From positions 3,431,001 to 3,495,000 of the forward strand of contig NC_015275.1 of assembly GCF_000178835.2 (NCBI RefSeq): a DNA stretch of 64,000 nt. Reading direction: 5' to 3'. Origin of the DNA: Cellulosilyticum lentocellum DSM 5427. Lineage in GTDB: Bacteria > Bacillota > Clostridia > Lachnospirales > Cellulosilyticaceae. Positions 1 through 9,798 of the stretch are shown piece after piece. Within the stretch, counting starts at the first letter, position 1. Every line of letters begins with the position of its first letter. The notes below the pieces were generated by a model. That model saw nothing but the letters and a program-made list of their open reading frames with translations. It was not told the origin of the DNA and made no database searches. Made by a program: the position numbers and the translations under genes.

Positions 1-2
1 GC

Positions 3-134
3 AAATCGGCATTGTGGACTGGAAAACTTTTCATTACGCTTTTTTTATTTTATGAATGTCTGATTTTTAAAAAGAAACAGCCGGTTCCAAGGGGGTATTA
101 TGTTCATTTGCAGAATATAATTGTGACCAAATAG
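3..134 (+). CDS. Possible 3' end of an upstream gene of the mobile element (unidentified)
   Basis: One forward frame is open from the window edge to a TAG at 132-134 (43 codons) and runs straight into a strong terminator hairpin, as the last gene of an operon would. The encoded tail has a short hydrophobic stretch followed by basic residues. I do not recognise the family, and the frame could be open by chance in this AT-rich stretch. Confidence 0.3.
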   Translation, partial: KSALWTGKLFITLFLFYECLIFKKKQPVPRGYYVHLQNIIVTK

Positions 135-165
135 CTCTGTGTGATTTCTCGCACAGAGCTATTTT
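130..165 (+). terminator. Intrinsic terminator
   Basis: A near-perfect stem (AATAGCTCTGTG pairing with CACAGAGCTATT) with a short loop is followed by TTTTT. It would end transcription entering from the left and insulate the mobilization genes. Confidence 0.85.
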
Positions 166-413
166 TGCGTCTATTTGTGGTAAGAGTGTAAAACTGCCTA
201 TATAGGTGATTTTGCACGCTTACCCTCTTTTCTTTTTAAGGAGAGCGTCAGACAACGGAGACGGATTCACACCCGAAGGGTGTGGCAAGCGTCCTATCTG
301 TCGGACATCCGTCCTCGCCCCTTACGGTGCGCAGATAGTTTTCCTGCTCCGCAGAGGTAAAAAGTGCAAATGCGTTTGCACCCTTGGAACTCCATTCAGA
401 GAGGAGTGCTACC
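164..413 (+). other. Leader of the mobilization genes; candidate oriT
   Basis: This 250-base stretch between the terminator and mobC shows no convincing gene; the 74-codon frame across 206-430 lacks a ribosome site. It contains a perfect hairpin CACACCC-GAA-GGGTGTG at 268-284. About ten bases further is CCTATCTGTC (293-302), which resembles the nick-region consensus YATCCTGY of IncP-type MOBP origins. A hairpin followed by a nick site just upstream of mobC and the relaxase gene is the usual arrangement of an oriT. The assignment is an inference from position and partial motif match. Confidence 0.4.
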
Positions 414-743
414 ATGAACAGAACCCATAAGATTTCATTTCGTGTATCAGACTATGAACGTAAGCTCGTCCAGTCCAAGGTCAAAAAGTCAGGTATCCGA
501 ATGTCTGATTTCTGCCGTCATGCTGTGCTGGGCAAGGAAATACGTACCTTCAAAGGACTGGACAAATGCAGTTATGAGCTGAATAAAATCGGCAATAACC
601 TCAACCAACTCACTGTACTTTGCCACCAGAGGGCGGTGCAGAATCCGAACCTTGAAACAATGCAGATACAGCTTTCCGCTGTGCTGGAACTCATTTACAT
701 GGCTCTTGGAGGTGACGACGATGGCTATAGTCAAACCGATTAA
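414..743 (+). CDS. mobC: MobC-like relaxosome accessory protein
   Basis: The 109-residue protein matches the short bacterial mobilization protein family: a basic N-terminal part with a ribbon-helix-helix-like DNA-binding segment, then the typical central sequence LNKIGNNLNQL (about residues 56-66). Such proteins bind oriT and help the relaxase open the nick site. I chose ATG 414 because GAGAGGAG (399-406) sits at proper spacing before it; a longer frame starting at 384 has no such signal. The gene overlaps the relaxase gene by 23 bases, implying translational coupling. Confidence 0.85.
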   Translation: MNRTHKISFRVSDYERKLVQSKVKKSGIRMSDFCRHAVLGKEIRTFKGLDKCSYELNKIGNNLNQLTVLCHQRAVQNPNLETMQIQLSAVLELIYMALGGDDDGYSQTD

Positions 744-1854
744 AGTGCGTGTCGGCAACCTTGCAGGATTGCGGGCGGTGCTGGATTATATCAAGGAAGA
801 CCGCAAGACCCAAAACGGGGCATTGGTCTACTGTAAGGACTTGCTAAAGGGCAAGGAATACCAGCAGATGGTTATTACTAAGCGAGCCTTCCACAAGGAC
901 ACAGGACGGCAATATGCTCACTTTGTCCAGAGCTTTGACCCGAGAGACAACGTATCCCCCGAACTGGCATACAAAATCGGTCAGGAATTTATCAAACGAT
1001 ATGAGCCTTTCCAAGGCTTTCAGGTAATGATGGCGGTACATACCAATGAACCGCATATGCACATTCATTATATCGTCAGCTCTGTCAGTCATGAGAACGG
1101 CTGTAAATGGCAGTCCAGTCCAGAGGATTTAAAACGAATGCGTTCCCTTTCCGATGAACTGTGTTTGGAGCATGGATTATCCGTCATTGAGCATGGAAGA
1201 AAGGGACACCGTTCCTATGGTGAGTATTCTCAAACAGCAAGCTGGAAACGGCAGCTGGCACAGGACATTGCAAATAACCTTGCCATTAGTCATAGCCGTG
1301 CGGATTTCATACACCGTATGGAAAATATCGGGATAGATGCTGATGTTGGTGAAAAAAGCGCTTTATTTACCATTCCCGCAGGTGTATATGGCTTGCAATC
1401 CGAACGAAAATGTTCCAACTGGAAATTGATTTCTTATGGTGATTTTACTACAGAAAATATGCGCAACACATGGAACTGCAATGCCGGGCTGGCAAGAATC
1501 GGGGGCAGTGATATGCAGCTGTTACAGGAGGTTTTATTGGAGCTGGGTCAGCTACATTGTCCGGATACCCCAGACCGTTATCAGGATATGTATTTTCGAG
1601 ATATTCCTTTTGACGGCATGACGAAGCAGGAAATCGAGATTGCCCTCTCCCGTAAGGCACTGGATTCCATGCTGGAGAAAGCACGGCAGGCACACGAAAA
1701 GGCAAAGGCAGAAAGTCGGCAGGCTGGACTGCTTTTAGCTACCATAGCCGATACCCTTGCCGAAGTTTTGCGCTGGCAGGAGGAGCAACGACAAAATGCA
1801 CCCAATCACGATGATTACACAGAATATGAGGAGGAAAATGAATATGAACTGTAA
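721..1854 (+). CDS. MOBP-type relaxase (relaxase/mobilization nuclease domain)
   Basis: This 377-residue relaxase should nick oriT, stay covalently attached to the 5' end and pilot the strand into a recipient. The HUH metal-binding motif is present as HMHIH (H112, H114, H116) with a further histidine at H107. Y23 in the LDYI segment near the N terminus is the likely nicking tyrosine. The C-terminal half is rich in Glu, Lys and Gln, as in coiled-coil tails of this family. ATG 721 follows GGAGGTG at 708-714, inside mobC. A conjugation channel is not visible, so the element may be mobilizable only, or its transfer genes lie to the left. Confidence 0.92.
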   Translation: MAIVKPIKVRVGNLAGLRAVLDYIKEDRKTQNGALVYCKDLLKGKEYQQMVITKRAFHKDTGRQYAHFVQSFDPRDNVSPELAYKIGQEFIKRYEPFQGFQVMMAVHTNEPHMHIHYIVSSVSHENGCKWQSSPEDLKRMRSLSDELCLEHGLSVIEHGRKGHRSYGEYSQTASWKRQLAQDIANNLAISHSRADFIHRMENIGIDADVGEKSALFTIPAGVYGLQSERKCSNWKLISYGDFTTENMRNTWNCNAGLARIGGSDMQLLQEVLLELGQLHCPDTPDRYQDMYFRDIPFDGMTKQEIEIALSRKALDSMLEKARQAHEKAKAESRQAGLLLATIADTLAEVLRWQEEQRQNAPNHDDYTEYEEENEYEL

Positions 1855-2077
1855 CCACATTAAGCTGTTTTTTCAAAGATTGCGCTGTTTGTTTGTGAGT
1901 AAAAAAGGTACATGGGAACGTGAAGAGCCGGGCAAGTGTCCGGCTCTTTGCTATGTCATCGGCGGTGTCAAATACCTTGTAAACGCTTATTTCAAAGAAG
2001 AGTCCGCACTGTCTGCGGAGGATAAAATTATCCGCCTAATCGAGCGTGACATAGAGGATAACCAAAACAAAGAATAA
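1844..2077 (+). CDS. TnpW-like small transposon protein
   Basis: A 77-residue basic protein whose second half (VKYLVNAYF, then AEDKIIRLIERD) matches my memory of the TnpW family found in Tn4451-like elements. Its molecular role is not established. The start is a choice between ATG 1838 and ATG 1844: GGAGG at 1830-1834 lies only 3 bases from the first but 9 from the second, so I prefer 1844. It begins within the last codons of the relaxase gene in another frame, so the two are translationally linked. Confidence 0.7.
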   Translation: MNCNHIKLFFQRLRCLFVSKKGTWEREEPGKCPALCYVIGGVKYLVNAYFKEESALSAEDKIIRLIERDIEDNQNKE

Positions 2078-2096
2078 AATGTCTGGACGCGCAAAG

Positions 2097-3776
<1,680 letters not shown>

Positions 3777-3787
3777 GGCAAGAGAAA

Positions 3788-3814
3788 AGCCGTAGGACTT
3801 AATCATCCTACGGC
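3788..3814. terminator. Terminator between the convergent recombinase and pyrophosphatase genes
   Basis: AGCCGTAGGA pairs with TCCTACGGC. The run of T needed for termination lies on the minus-strand side (GGCTTTTC), so it most naturally ends the pyrophosphatase transcript. If it belongs to the host gene, the element boundary would be between 3776 and 3788. Confidence 0.7.
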
Positions 3815-3879
3815 AACTCTTAAAAACTGAAAACATCCTTATTGACATGGGGCAAATGAAGTAACCTTTTATTTGAAAT

Positions 3880-5979
3880 TTATAAGATAGACCAGGTTAA
3901 TATAAACATACCAAATACGATGGATACCATCGCCATAAGTTTAATTAAAATATTAATGGCTGGACCTGCTGTATCTTTAAATGGATCTCCTACGGTGTCA
4001 CCTACTACTGCTGCTTTATGTGCATCAGAACCTTTGCCACCTAAATTACCCTCTTCAATATACTTTTTCCCATTATCCCATGCACCACCAGAGTTAGCCA
4101 TCATTACAGCCAGAATAAAACCTGTAGTAGTGGCACCAGCTAATAAACCTGCTACACCATTTGGACCTAATAATAAGCCAACTGCTAATGGAGAAACAAC
4201 ACCTAATAAAGCAATTTTAACTAGCTCTTTTTGAGATGCTTTTGTACAAATATCTACACAAGCAGCATAATCTGGCTTAGCCTTACCTTCCATTAGTCCT
4301 GGAATTTCATTAAACTGCCTTCTTACCTCAACCACAATTTTGCCTGCTGCTTTACTAACAGAACTCATAGCAAATGCTGCAAATACAAAGGTAGCCATAC
4401 CACCTACAAATAAACCTATTAAGACTTGTGGGTTAATAATCGATAAATCAAAGGTAAAATCTAAACCTCTTTGTTTGACTAACAGTTCTATAGAATCTTT
4501 ATATGCTGCAATAAATGCTAAAGCAGTAAGGGCTGCTGAACCAATAGCGAAGCCTTTACCTGTAGCTGCAGTTGTATTACCTAATGAATCAAGTGCATCT
4601 GTTCTTTCTCTTACCACACTTTCAAGCTCTGCCATTTCTGCAATACCACCTGCATTATCTGCCACAGGTCCATAAGCATCTGTGGCTAAGGTAATCCCTA
4701 ATGTAGAAAGCATACCTACAGCTGAAATAGCAATACCATATAAGCCCATATTAAAGTTATCAGCACCACCCGCTAAAAGATAGCTGGCAATAACTGAGAT
4801 ACCCACAATAATAACAGGTACAGAGGTAGACAGCATACCTATTGAAATACCACTAATAATAACAGTAGCTGAACCTGTCTGGGCAGACTCTGCTAATTGT
4901 CTTGTAGGCTTGTATTGACTACTTGTAAAGTATTCTGCAAAAAAGCCAATACCAATACCTGCAATCAGTCCACTTAAAATAGCAAAGTAAATACCTACAT
5001 GTTCCTGTCCTAGTACATTAACAACGAGGAAATAAGCTGCAATCATAATGACGATAGCTGCGAAATAAACACCCTTTCGTAAAGCTCTAAGTAACATCTT
5101 TTGGGAAGCCTTTTCCCCTGTTCTTACAAAAAAGGTACCTAGAACTGAAGCAATAACCCCTATAGCCGCTACCAACATAGGGATAACAACACCCTTCATC
5201 CCTAAGCCTGCTGCCACAGCCAAAGCACATGAAGAAATAATAGAACCTACATAAGACTCATAAAGATCAGCTCCAAGTCCTGCTACATCTCCTACATTAT
5301 CCCCCACATTATCTGCAATAACAGCGGGGTTTCTAGGGTCATCTTCTGGAATTCCCTTTTCTACTTTACCTACTAAATCTGCTCCTACATCTGCTGCTTT
5401 AGTAAAGATTCCTCCACCAACTCTTGCAAATAATGCCATAGAAGAAGCACCCATACCAAAGGTTAGCATTGAAGAAGTAATATAAACAATACGCTCTGCT
5501 TCTGGTAATGCTCTATAATACCAGTCTAATATGTAATACCAAATACTTAAATCTAACAAGCCAAAACCTACTACTACTAGCCCCATTACTGCACCACTAG
5601 AAAATGCTGCTCTAAGTCCCGAGTTTAAACTCTTTGTACATGCCCAGGTCGTCCTAGAGTTAGCGGATGTTGCTATTTTCATACCTAAAAAGCCACTTAA
5701 TCCAGAGAAAAATCCTCCAGTTAAAAAGGCGTACGGTACAAAAACACTTACATAGTCAAGCCTACTTAAAATAAAAAGCACTACAAACATTCCTGCAAAA
5801 AAGATTGCCACACCCTTATACTGCCTAATTAAATATGCCTTTGCTCCTACCCGTATACTTGATGCAATTTCTTTGATTTTTTCTGTTCCCTCACTCATTT
5901 TTAGTACTTTTCTGCTGAAGTACACTGCAAATAGTAATGCAATGATTGAACAAATAGGTACTAGTACTACTAAATCCAT
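3880..5979 (-). CDS. hppA: Membrane-bound ion-translocating pyrophosphatase, K+-dependent type
   Basis: A 699-residue polytopic protein that hydrolyses pyrophosphate in the cytoplasm and pumps H+ or Na+ out. Visible family motifs are the substrate site DDPRNPAVIADNVGDNVGD (213-231), GNTTAAT (467-473) and the C-terminal GDTVGDPFKDTAGPA. Alanine at 471, where K+-independent enzymes have lysine, marks the K+-dependent subfamily, which includes many Na+ pumps; H+ versus Na+ cannot be settled by eye. Length is normal. The gene stands alone, divergent from the gene at 6300. In a fermenting anaerobe it would salvage energy from biosynthetic pyrophosphate. Confidence 0.97.
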   Translation of the reverse strand: MDLVVLVPICSIIALLFAVYFSRKVLKMSEGTEKIKEIASSIRVGAKAYLIRQYKGVAIFFAGMFVVLFILSRLDYVSVFVPYAFLTGGFFSGLSGFLGMKIATSANSRTTWACTKSLNSGLRAAFSSGAVMGLVVVGFGLLDLSIWYYILDWYYRALPEAERIVYITSSMLTFGMGASSMALFARVGGGIFTKAADVGADLVGKVEKGIPEDDPRNPAVIADNVGDNVGDVAGLGADLYESYVGSIISSCALAVAAGLGMKGVVIPMLVAAIGVIASVLGTFFVRTGEKASQKMLLRALRKGVYFAAIVIMIAAYFLVVNVLGQEHVGIYFAILSGLIAGIGIGFFAEYFTSSQYKPTRQLAESAQTGSATVIISGISIGMLSTSVPVIIVGISVIASYLLAGGADNFNMGLYGIAISAVGMLSTLGITLATDAYGPVADNAGGIAEMAELESVVRERTDALDSLGNTTAATGKGFAIGSAALTALAFIAAYKDSIELLVKQRGLDFTFDLSIINPQVLIGLFVGGMATFVFAAFAMSSVSKAAGKIVVEVRRQFNEIPGLMEGKAKPDYAACVDICTKASQKELVKIALLGVVSPLAVGLLLGPNGVAGLLAGATTTGFILAVMMANSGGAWDNGKKYIEEGNLGGKGSDAHKAAVVGDTVGDPFKDTAGPAINILIKLMAMVSIVFGMFILTWSIL

Positions 5980-6299
5980 AAAATCCCTCCTACAGACTAT
6001 AGTGACTTGCCACTTCTATTATATCTGTTTTATTTTTATATACATCTCTATTTTATTAATCTAAACACAATCTTTATGCCAAATTTCACCTAATATATTA
6101 TTATTTTTCTAAAACAATTTTTGATAATTGATAAAAATAAAACACATTAAATTGTTAATCTTCTATTTTAAAATACCATCAAAATAAAAAGATTAACAAT
6201 TTATGAACATATTAATCGAAATATATTTAATTTTAGGTACAATTAAGTTATACTAGAATATATAAATAAAATACGACCACCTTATAAAGGAGTGAAAGT
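5980..6299. promoter_or_regulatory. Divergent intergenic region with a strong hairpin (6149-6202)
   Basis: This 320-base AT-rich gap separates the divergent pyrophosphatase gene and the gene at 6300. It contains a perfect 14-bp inverted repeat, AAATTGTTAATCTT (6149-6162) and AAGATTAACAATTT (6189-6202), extended inward by a TATTTT/AAAATA pairing. TATACT at 6251-6256 is a possible -10 for the rightward gene. No gene ends here, so a terminator is not expected; an operator or a 5' leader structure is more likely. Confidence 0.5.
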
Positions 6300-6677
6300 A
6301 TGTTTGATACAGCTTTCTGTCATGTTTGCTATAGACCTGATCTCTACATCGTCTTTATGCAATGGAAAAAGCCTTGTGTTGGCAATGACTATCGTGACCC
6401 TTTCTACTATGCGCTTTATCTTTTAAAGAAATATAGGGTTTCTAATATGGTCATTGATGTTACCTCTGCCTTTGGAACAGGTGCTGAGGATATGGACTGG
6501 ACTTTTAAAGAATTTATTCCAACTATGGCTTATACTACTTGCAGTGAAATTGTCTTTATCAAAGGTACTACCAATTATGTATTTAGTGATATTACTACCC
6601 TTACCAGAGAATTCGTTAAATATTTTATGGTTTATCAATGTACCTCTTTTGAATCTGCTATTGATACGTTATACTAG
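6300..6677 (+). CDS. Hypothetical protein, 125 residues
   Basis: A small cytoplasmic protein preceded by a good ribosome site (AAAGGAGTG just before ATG 6300). The pattern of alternating hydrophobic strands and helices, with a central MVIDVT strand and a later EIVFIKG strand, suggests a compact alpha/beta fold of the STAS or SpoIIAA-like kind. I cannot name a family. There is no signal peptide or membrane segment. It is monocistronic: divergent from the pyrophosphatase and closed by a strong terminator. Confidence 0.75.
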   Translation: MFDTAFCHVCYRPDLYIVFMQWKKPCVGNDYRDPFYYALYLLKKYRVSNMVIDVTSAFGTGAEDMDWTFKEFIPTMAYTTCSEIVFIKGTTNYVFSDITTLTREFVKYFMVYQCTSFESAIDTLY

Positions 6678-6689
6678 ACATCCTTTATT

Positions 6690-6750
6690 TAATAAACAAA
6701 ACAAAGGAGGATCAGCTAATGGCTGTATCCTCCTTTGTTTTGTTTATTAA
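6690..6750. terminator. Bidirectional terminator
   Basis: A 22-bp perfect stem (AATAAACAAAACAAAGGAGG on the left, its exact complement on the right, loop about 14 bases) serves the convergent genes ending at 6677 and 6747. The stop codon of the leftward gene lies inside the right arm. Confidence 0.9.
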
Positions 6751-7943
6751 TATTTTTCTACAAGTTCTTTCATTGTGCTCAAATCCATAGCTCCTGGCAC
6801 ATATAAAGCAACCTCACCCTTAGGATTAATAATAAAAGTGGTTGGGAATGCTGTGATTTGGTAGTTATACATAAGTTCAGCACTTTCATCAAATACAACA
6901 GGGAAGGTATACCCTTCATCTTCTAAGAATTCAATAATGTCTTCTTTACTGCCTTCTCTTCCTATATTAGGCATGGCTACACCTAATACAATCACCTCGT
7001 CTTCATTTAAACCATATTCTTCATAAAGCTTCTCTATATCTGGCATCTCTTTTTTACAAGGTGGACACCAGGTAGCCCAAAAGTTTAAAAACACTGTTTT
7101 CCCTTGATAATCACCAAGCTTATGTGTATTACCATATTGATCTTCCAGAATAAAATCCGGTGCTAAAACAGCTTCTTCATCTACTTCTGCTTCTTCATTT
7201 GATTGTTCTTCTTTTGACGAACTTTGTTCTTGTACTTTTTCATTCGTAGGCTTAGTAATGACTTCCTTCGGTCCTGTTAATCCATTCATTAAAAAAACAA
7301 GCCCAGTTAATACAAGTAACATACCACCTATTCTTTTTATGCTTAGCCCCTTACTCTTAACACGTTCTAAAAGCTCTATCATTTTTTCCGCAAATACTGC
7401 TAAAAGCAAGAATGGTACTACAAATCCTAAAGTATACACACCTATTAACAAGTAACCTGTTAGTGCATTACTACTTGTAGAAGCTACTACCAAAACAGAC
7501 GCTAGCATAGGTCCTATACAAGGTGTCCAACCAAAACTAAAAGTAAACCCTAAAATATACGCAGCTAAAGGATTCATCTTTTTTACTTGATAGTGCATAC
7601 GTTTCTCTCGTTGAAGTTCATCTATTTTGAGTAGATCCATATAAAACAAGCCCATACCAATAATAAGTAGTCCTCCTAAACCTAAAAAGACATTCTTATT
7701 ACTCATTAAAAACGGCCTGATAAATCCTACCCCTGTTCCTAAAATAAGAAAGGTTGTAGATATACCTAATACAAATAATAGGGTGTTAATTAATAATGTT
7801 TTCCTATTACGTTTTGCTTGTCCTTCATTATCAGTGTTTTGAGAAAGCATTGCTAAGTACACTGGTAAAATAGGCAAGACACAAGGGGATAAGAAGGATA
7901 CCAATCCTTCTATAAATACTACAACTAAATTAAGCTTCTCCAC
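6747..7943 (-). CDS. CcdA-like membrane reductase fused to a TlpA/ResA-type thioredoxin domain
   Basis: The 398-residue protein joins two modules. Residues 1-222 are a six-helix CcdA/DsbD-beta domain with the paired cysteines C21 and C142 that carry electrons across the membrane. Then comes a Glu/Ser-rich linker, and residues 260-398 form an extracytoplasmic thioredoxin fold with WCPPC (C293, C296) and the cis-proline segment near FPTTF. In known systems CcdA takes electrons from cytoplasmic thioredoxin and passes them to an outer TlpA/ResA partner; here both are in one chain, a compact DsbD-like design. A cytochrome c or sulfoxide reductase target is not visible nearby. Confidence 0.93.
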   Translation of the reverse strand: MEKLNLVVVFIEGLVSFLSPCVLPILPVYLAMLSQNTDNEGQAKRNRKTLLINTLLFVLGISTTFLILGTGVGFIRPFLMSNKNVFLGLGGLLIIGMGLFYMDLLKIDELQREKRMHYQVKKMNPLAAYILGFTFSFGWTPCIGPMLASVLVVASTSSNALTGYLLIGVYTLGFVVPFLLLAVFAEKMIELLERVKSKGLSIKRIGGMLLVLTGLVFLMNGLTGPKEVITKPTNEKVQEQSSSKEEQSNEEAEVDEEAVLAPDFILEDQYGNTHKLGDYQGKTVFLNFWATWCPPCKKEMPDIEKLYEEYGLNEDEVIVLGVAMPNIGREGSKEDIIEFLEDEGYTFPVVFDESAELMYNYQITAFPTTFIINPKGEVALYVPGAMDLSTMKELVEKY

Positions 7944-8056
7944 TCACTTCACCTCTACTTTCTTCATACATAACCAATCCACTAGGTATCAATAATTAAT
8001 CTATCAGAAATAGCGTATCATAACAATTAGACACTTTTCTGTAACCAGGTCACTTA

Positions 8057-8386
8057 TTAATCACAAGTTAAATGATTATTTCCCCACTCAATCATCTGCT
8101 CCACAATAGGAAGTAATGATAATCCTGTTTCACTCAAATAATACTTAGATTCGATTGTATTACCACTTATCACTTTTTCATTTTCTACAATTCCTTGTTC
8201 CATTAATAAATCTAGCTGCTGTGAAAGCATTTTCTTAGTACATCCGTCTATTTCGCGTTGAAGCTGTCCAAAACGTTTCTCCTCTTTTTGTAATGTCCAT
8301 ATAATAGTGGCCACCCATTTTTTACCTAAAATATTAGATAACGCTTCAACAGGGCAACTATATTCTTCTGCCTTTATTTTAAACAT
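8057..8386 (-). CDS. HxlR-family winged-helix regulator
   Basis: A 109-residue MarR-like regulator of the HxlR type. It has the family's N-terminal CPVEA segment with a single cysteine (C11), KKWVATIIWTL, the recognition-helix region FGQLQREIDGCTKKMLSQQL and a wing ending in YYLSETG. HxlR proteins are dimers that often respond to aldehydes, disulfide stress or quinones through that N-terminal cysteine. The divergent or downstream target is not obvious; the adjacent CcdA-thioredoxin gene on the same strand is a plausible redox-related target, which is only an inference from position. Confidence 0.92.
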   Translation of the reverse strand: MFKIKAEEYSCPVEALSNILGKKWVATIIWTLQKEEKRFGQLQREIDGCTKKMLSQQLDLLMEQGIVENEKVISGNTIESKYYLSETGLSLLPIVEQMIEWGNNHLTCD

Positions 8387-8417
8387 GATTGTATACCTCC
8401 ACTTAGTACTAACAAAA

Positions 8418-8488
8418 AAACGGCTTATTGCACATTACGGCTCTTTGTCTTCATCCAAAGCCAAGCCTTCATTATGTATAAACCGTTT
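8418..8488 (-). terminator. Two-level terminator after the thioesterase gene
   Basis: On the minus strand AAACGGTTTAT pairs with ATAAGCCGTTT (one mismatch) and is followed by a run of T. Inside the loop a second stem forms from GGCTTTG and CAAAGAGCC. The compound shape is larger than an ordinary terminator. Confidence 0.7.
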
Positions 8489-8497
8489 CTTCTTTAT

Positions 8498-8899
8498 TTA
8501 AGCTGTTTTCTCAATTTTTACTTTGGCTACTTCCCTTGGCTTTCCTGCCTGATCAACAGCCACACCAATAAATAATCCCTCTGAAGCTAAAGTTGTACTA
8601 CCTGTTTGTACATCTTCTATAAAAACCTGTACACATACCTTCATGGAAGTTCTACCAGTCTCTATCAATTCTCCTACGCATCTAACCACTGACTTAGCAG
8701 GAATAGGTTTTATCATTTTTAAATCATTAACAGCTGCCGTTACAGCATTTCCTTCTGCATGTCTTACAAACACCAGACCTGCTGTATTGTCCATCAACTT
8801 CATTATTTCTCCGCCATGCATATTCCCCATACCATTCAAATGCTCAGGTAAAACAAATTGCATAGTCTCTACTCTTGATAATAAATTACTTTTTATCAT
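8498..8899 (-). CDS. Acyl-CoA thioesterase, hotdog fold (YciA-like)
   Basis: A 133-residue single hotdog domain. The segment NMHGGEIMKLMDNTAG carries the glycine pair and catalytic aspartate of the acyl-CoA hydrolase (YciA/BFIT) group, followed by the long helix and the expected beta strands. It should hydrolyse acyl-CoA thioesters in the cytoplasm; chain-length preference cannot be read from sequence. ATG 8899 follows a GGAG-type site. It is monocistronic with its own terminator. Confidence 0.9.
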   Translation of the reverse strand: MIKSNLLSRVETMQFVLPEHLNGMGNMHGGEIMKLMDNTAGLVFVRHAEGNAVTAAVNDLKMIKPIPAKSVVRCVGELIETGRTSMKVCVQVFIEDVQTGSTTLASEGLFIGVAVDQAGKPREVAKVKIEKTA

Positions 8900-9058
8900 G
8901 GCTCAATCTCCTTATGCTCTAATTTTATGTCCTTTTCCATTTTGTCTCTATTCTATAATATTAAACTAGTATCTTTATTGTAATCTTTTTATCATCTATA
9001 TGCAATCTATTATTACTTTACAATTATTATTATTTAACTTTTTCCCTCTACCAACGCA

Positions 9059-9643
9059 TTATTCTGATTTATTAAGTTCCTTAAAAAATTCACCTAGAAT
9101 TTGATTATCCACTTTAAAGTTTTGAAGCATTTGGCTATAATTCATGTTTTGTGGGAAAGTCTGCAGTTCCAGACTAATTGCTGTTTTATATATTCCTTTA
9201 AATACTTGCTCTGAATCTTTGACTGCTTCATTAAATTCATAAGGTGAAAGAACACCATAAAGGTATTCTAACTTCTCTAGTGTAGATACAATACTATAAT
9301 TAAAAGTTTGAATAAGATCAGGATTTTTTTGCTTAATAAGTTCAATATATGAGAAAGCATAATTATATAATAAAATAAGCTGTTCTTCTGAAATATTAGG
9401 GAACTCCACTCTTAAAAATTGTTTCTTTGGTCTTCTAAAACGTCTCTTTATGGTAGGTTTTTCAACTATATAATAACGATTTAAGCAAACAAAATGCTCC
9501 CAAAATTGTTCAGGTGACATACCTACTTTAAACCTAAATGCTTTTCTATAAAACATGATATTAAAGCTTTTCCATGCCTTAACAATGTCACCTTGAGCAA
9601 TACCTTCTCCACCTTTTATACAGATTGCTTTGAAACTAGCCAT
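9059..9643 (-). CDS. Hypothetical protein, 194 residues
   Basis: A soluble protein of no family I recognise. It has a basic patch (KRRFRRPKKQF, about 66-76), aromatic-rich helices and no signal peptide. Two parts are visible: residues 1-80, mixed and basic, and 85-194, mostly helical. A good GGAG site precedes the ATG. It is divergent from peptidase T, so both may share control elements in the 155-base gap. Related proteins may be confined to close relatives. Confidence 0.75.
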   Translation of the reverse strand: MASFKAICIKGGEGIAQGDIVKAWKSFNIMFYRKAFRFKVGMSPEQFWEHFVCLNRYYIVEKPTIKRRFRRPKKQFLRVEFPNISEEQLILLYNYAFSYIELIKQKNPDLIQTFNYSIVSTLEKLEYLYGVLSPYEFNEAVKDSEQVFKGIYKTAISLELQTFPQNMNYSQMLQNFKVDNQILGEFFKELNKSE

Positions 9644-9723
9644 ATTTTCCTCCGCTTACATTTATTTAAATGTATTATATCATAGTCTTAAATCATTATT
9701 CATTAATCCTTCATTAAAAATAT

Positions 9724-9768
9724 AGTAGCTAAAGCTACTTGATGAAAATCTGCAAATATGTCTATACT
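9724..9768 (+). promoter_or_regulatory. Promoter of pepT with an overlapping palindrome
   Basis: TTGATG (9739-9744) and TATACT (9763-9768) form a sigma-A type promoter with an 18-base spacer. The palindrome AGTAGCT-AA-AGCTACT (9724-9739) abuts the -35 box, a good position for a repressor operator. No regulator is assigned. Confidence 0.6.
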
Positions 9769-9798
9769 AGAGTAAAAGACAGTAAAGGAGGACTTTAA

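Noticed and set aside
206-430. A 74-codon forward frame before mobC
   Set aside because: It has no ribosome site, overlaps the oriT candidate and mobC start, and its composition does not look coding.
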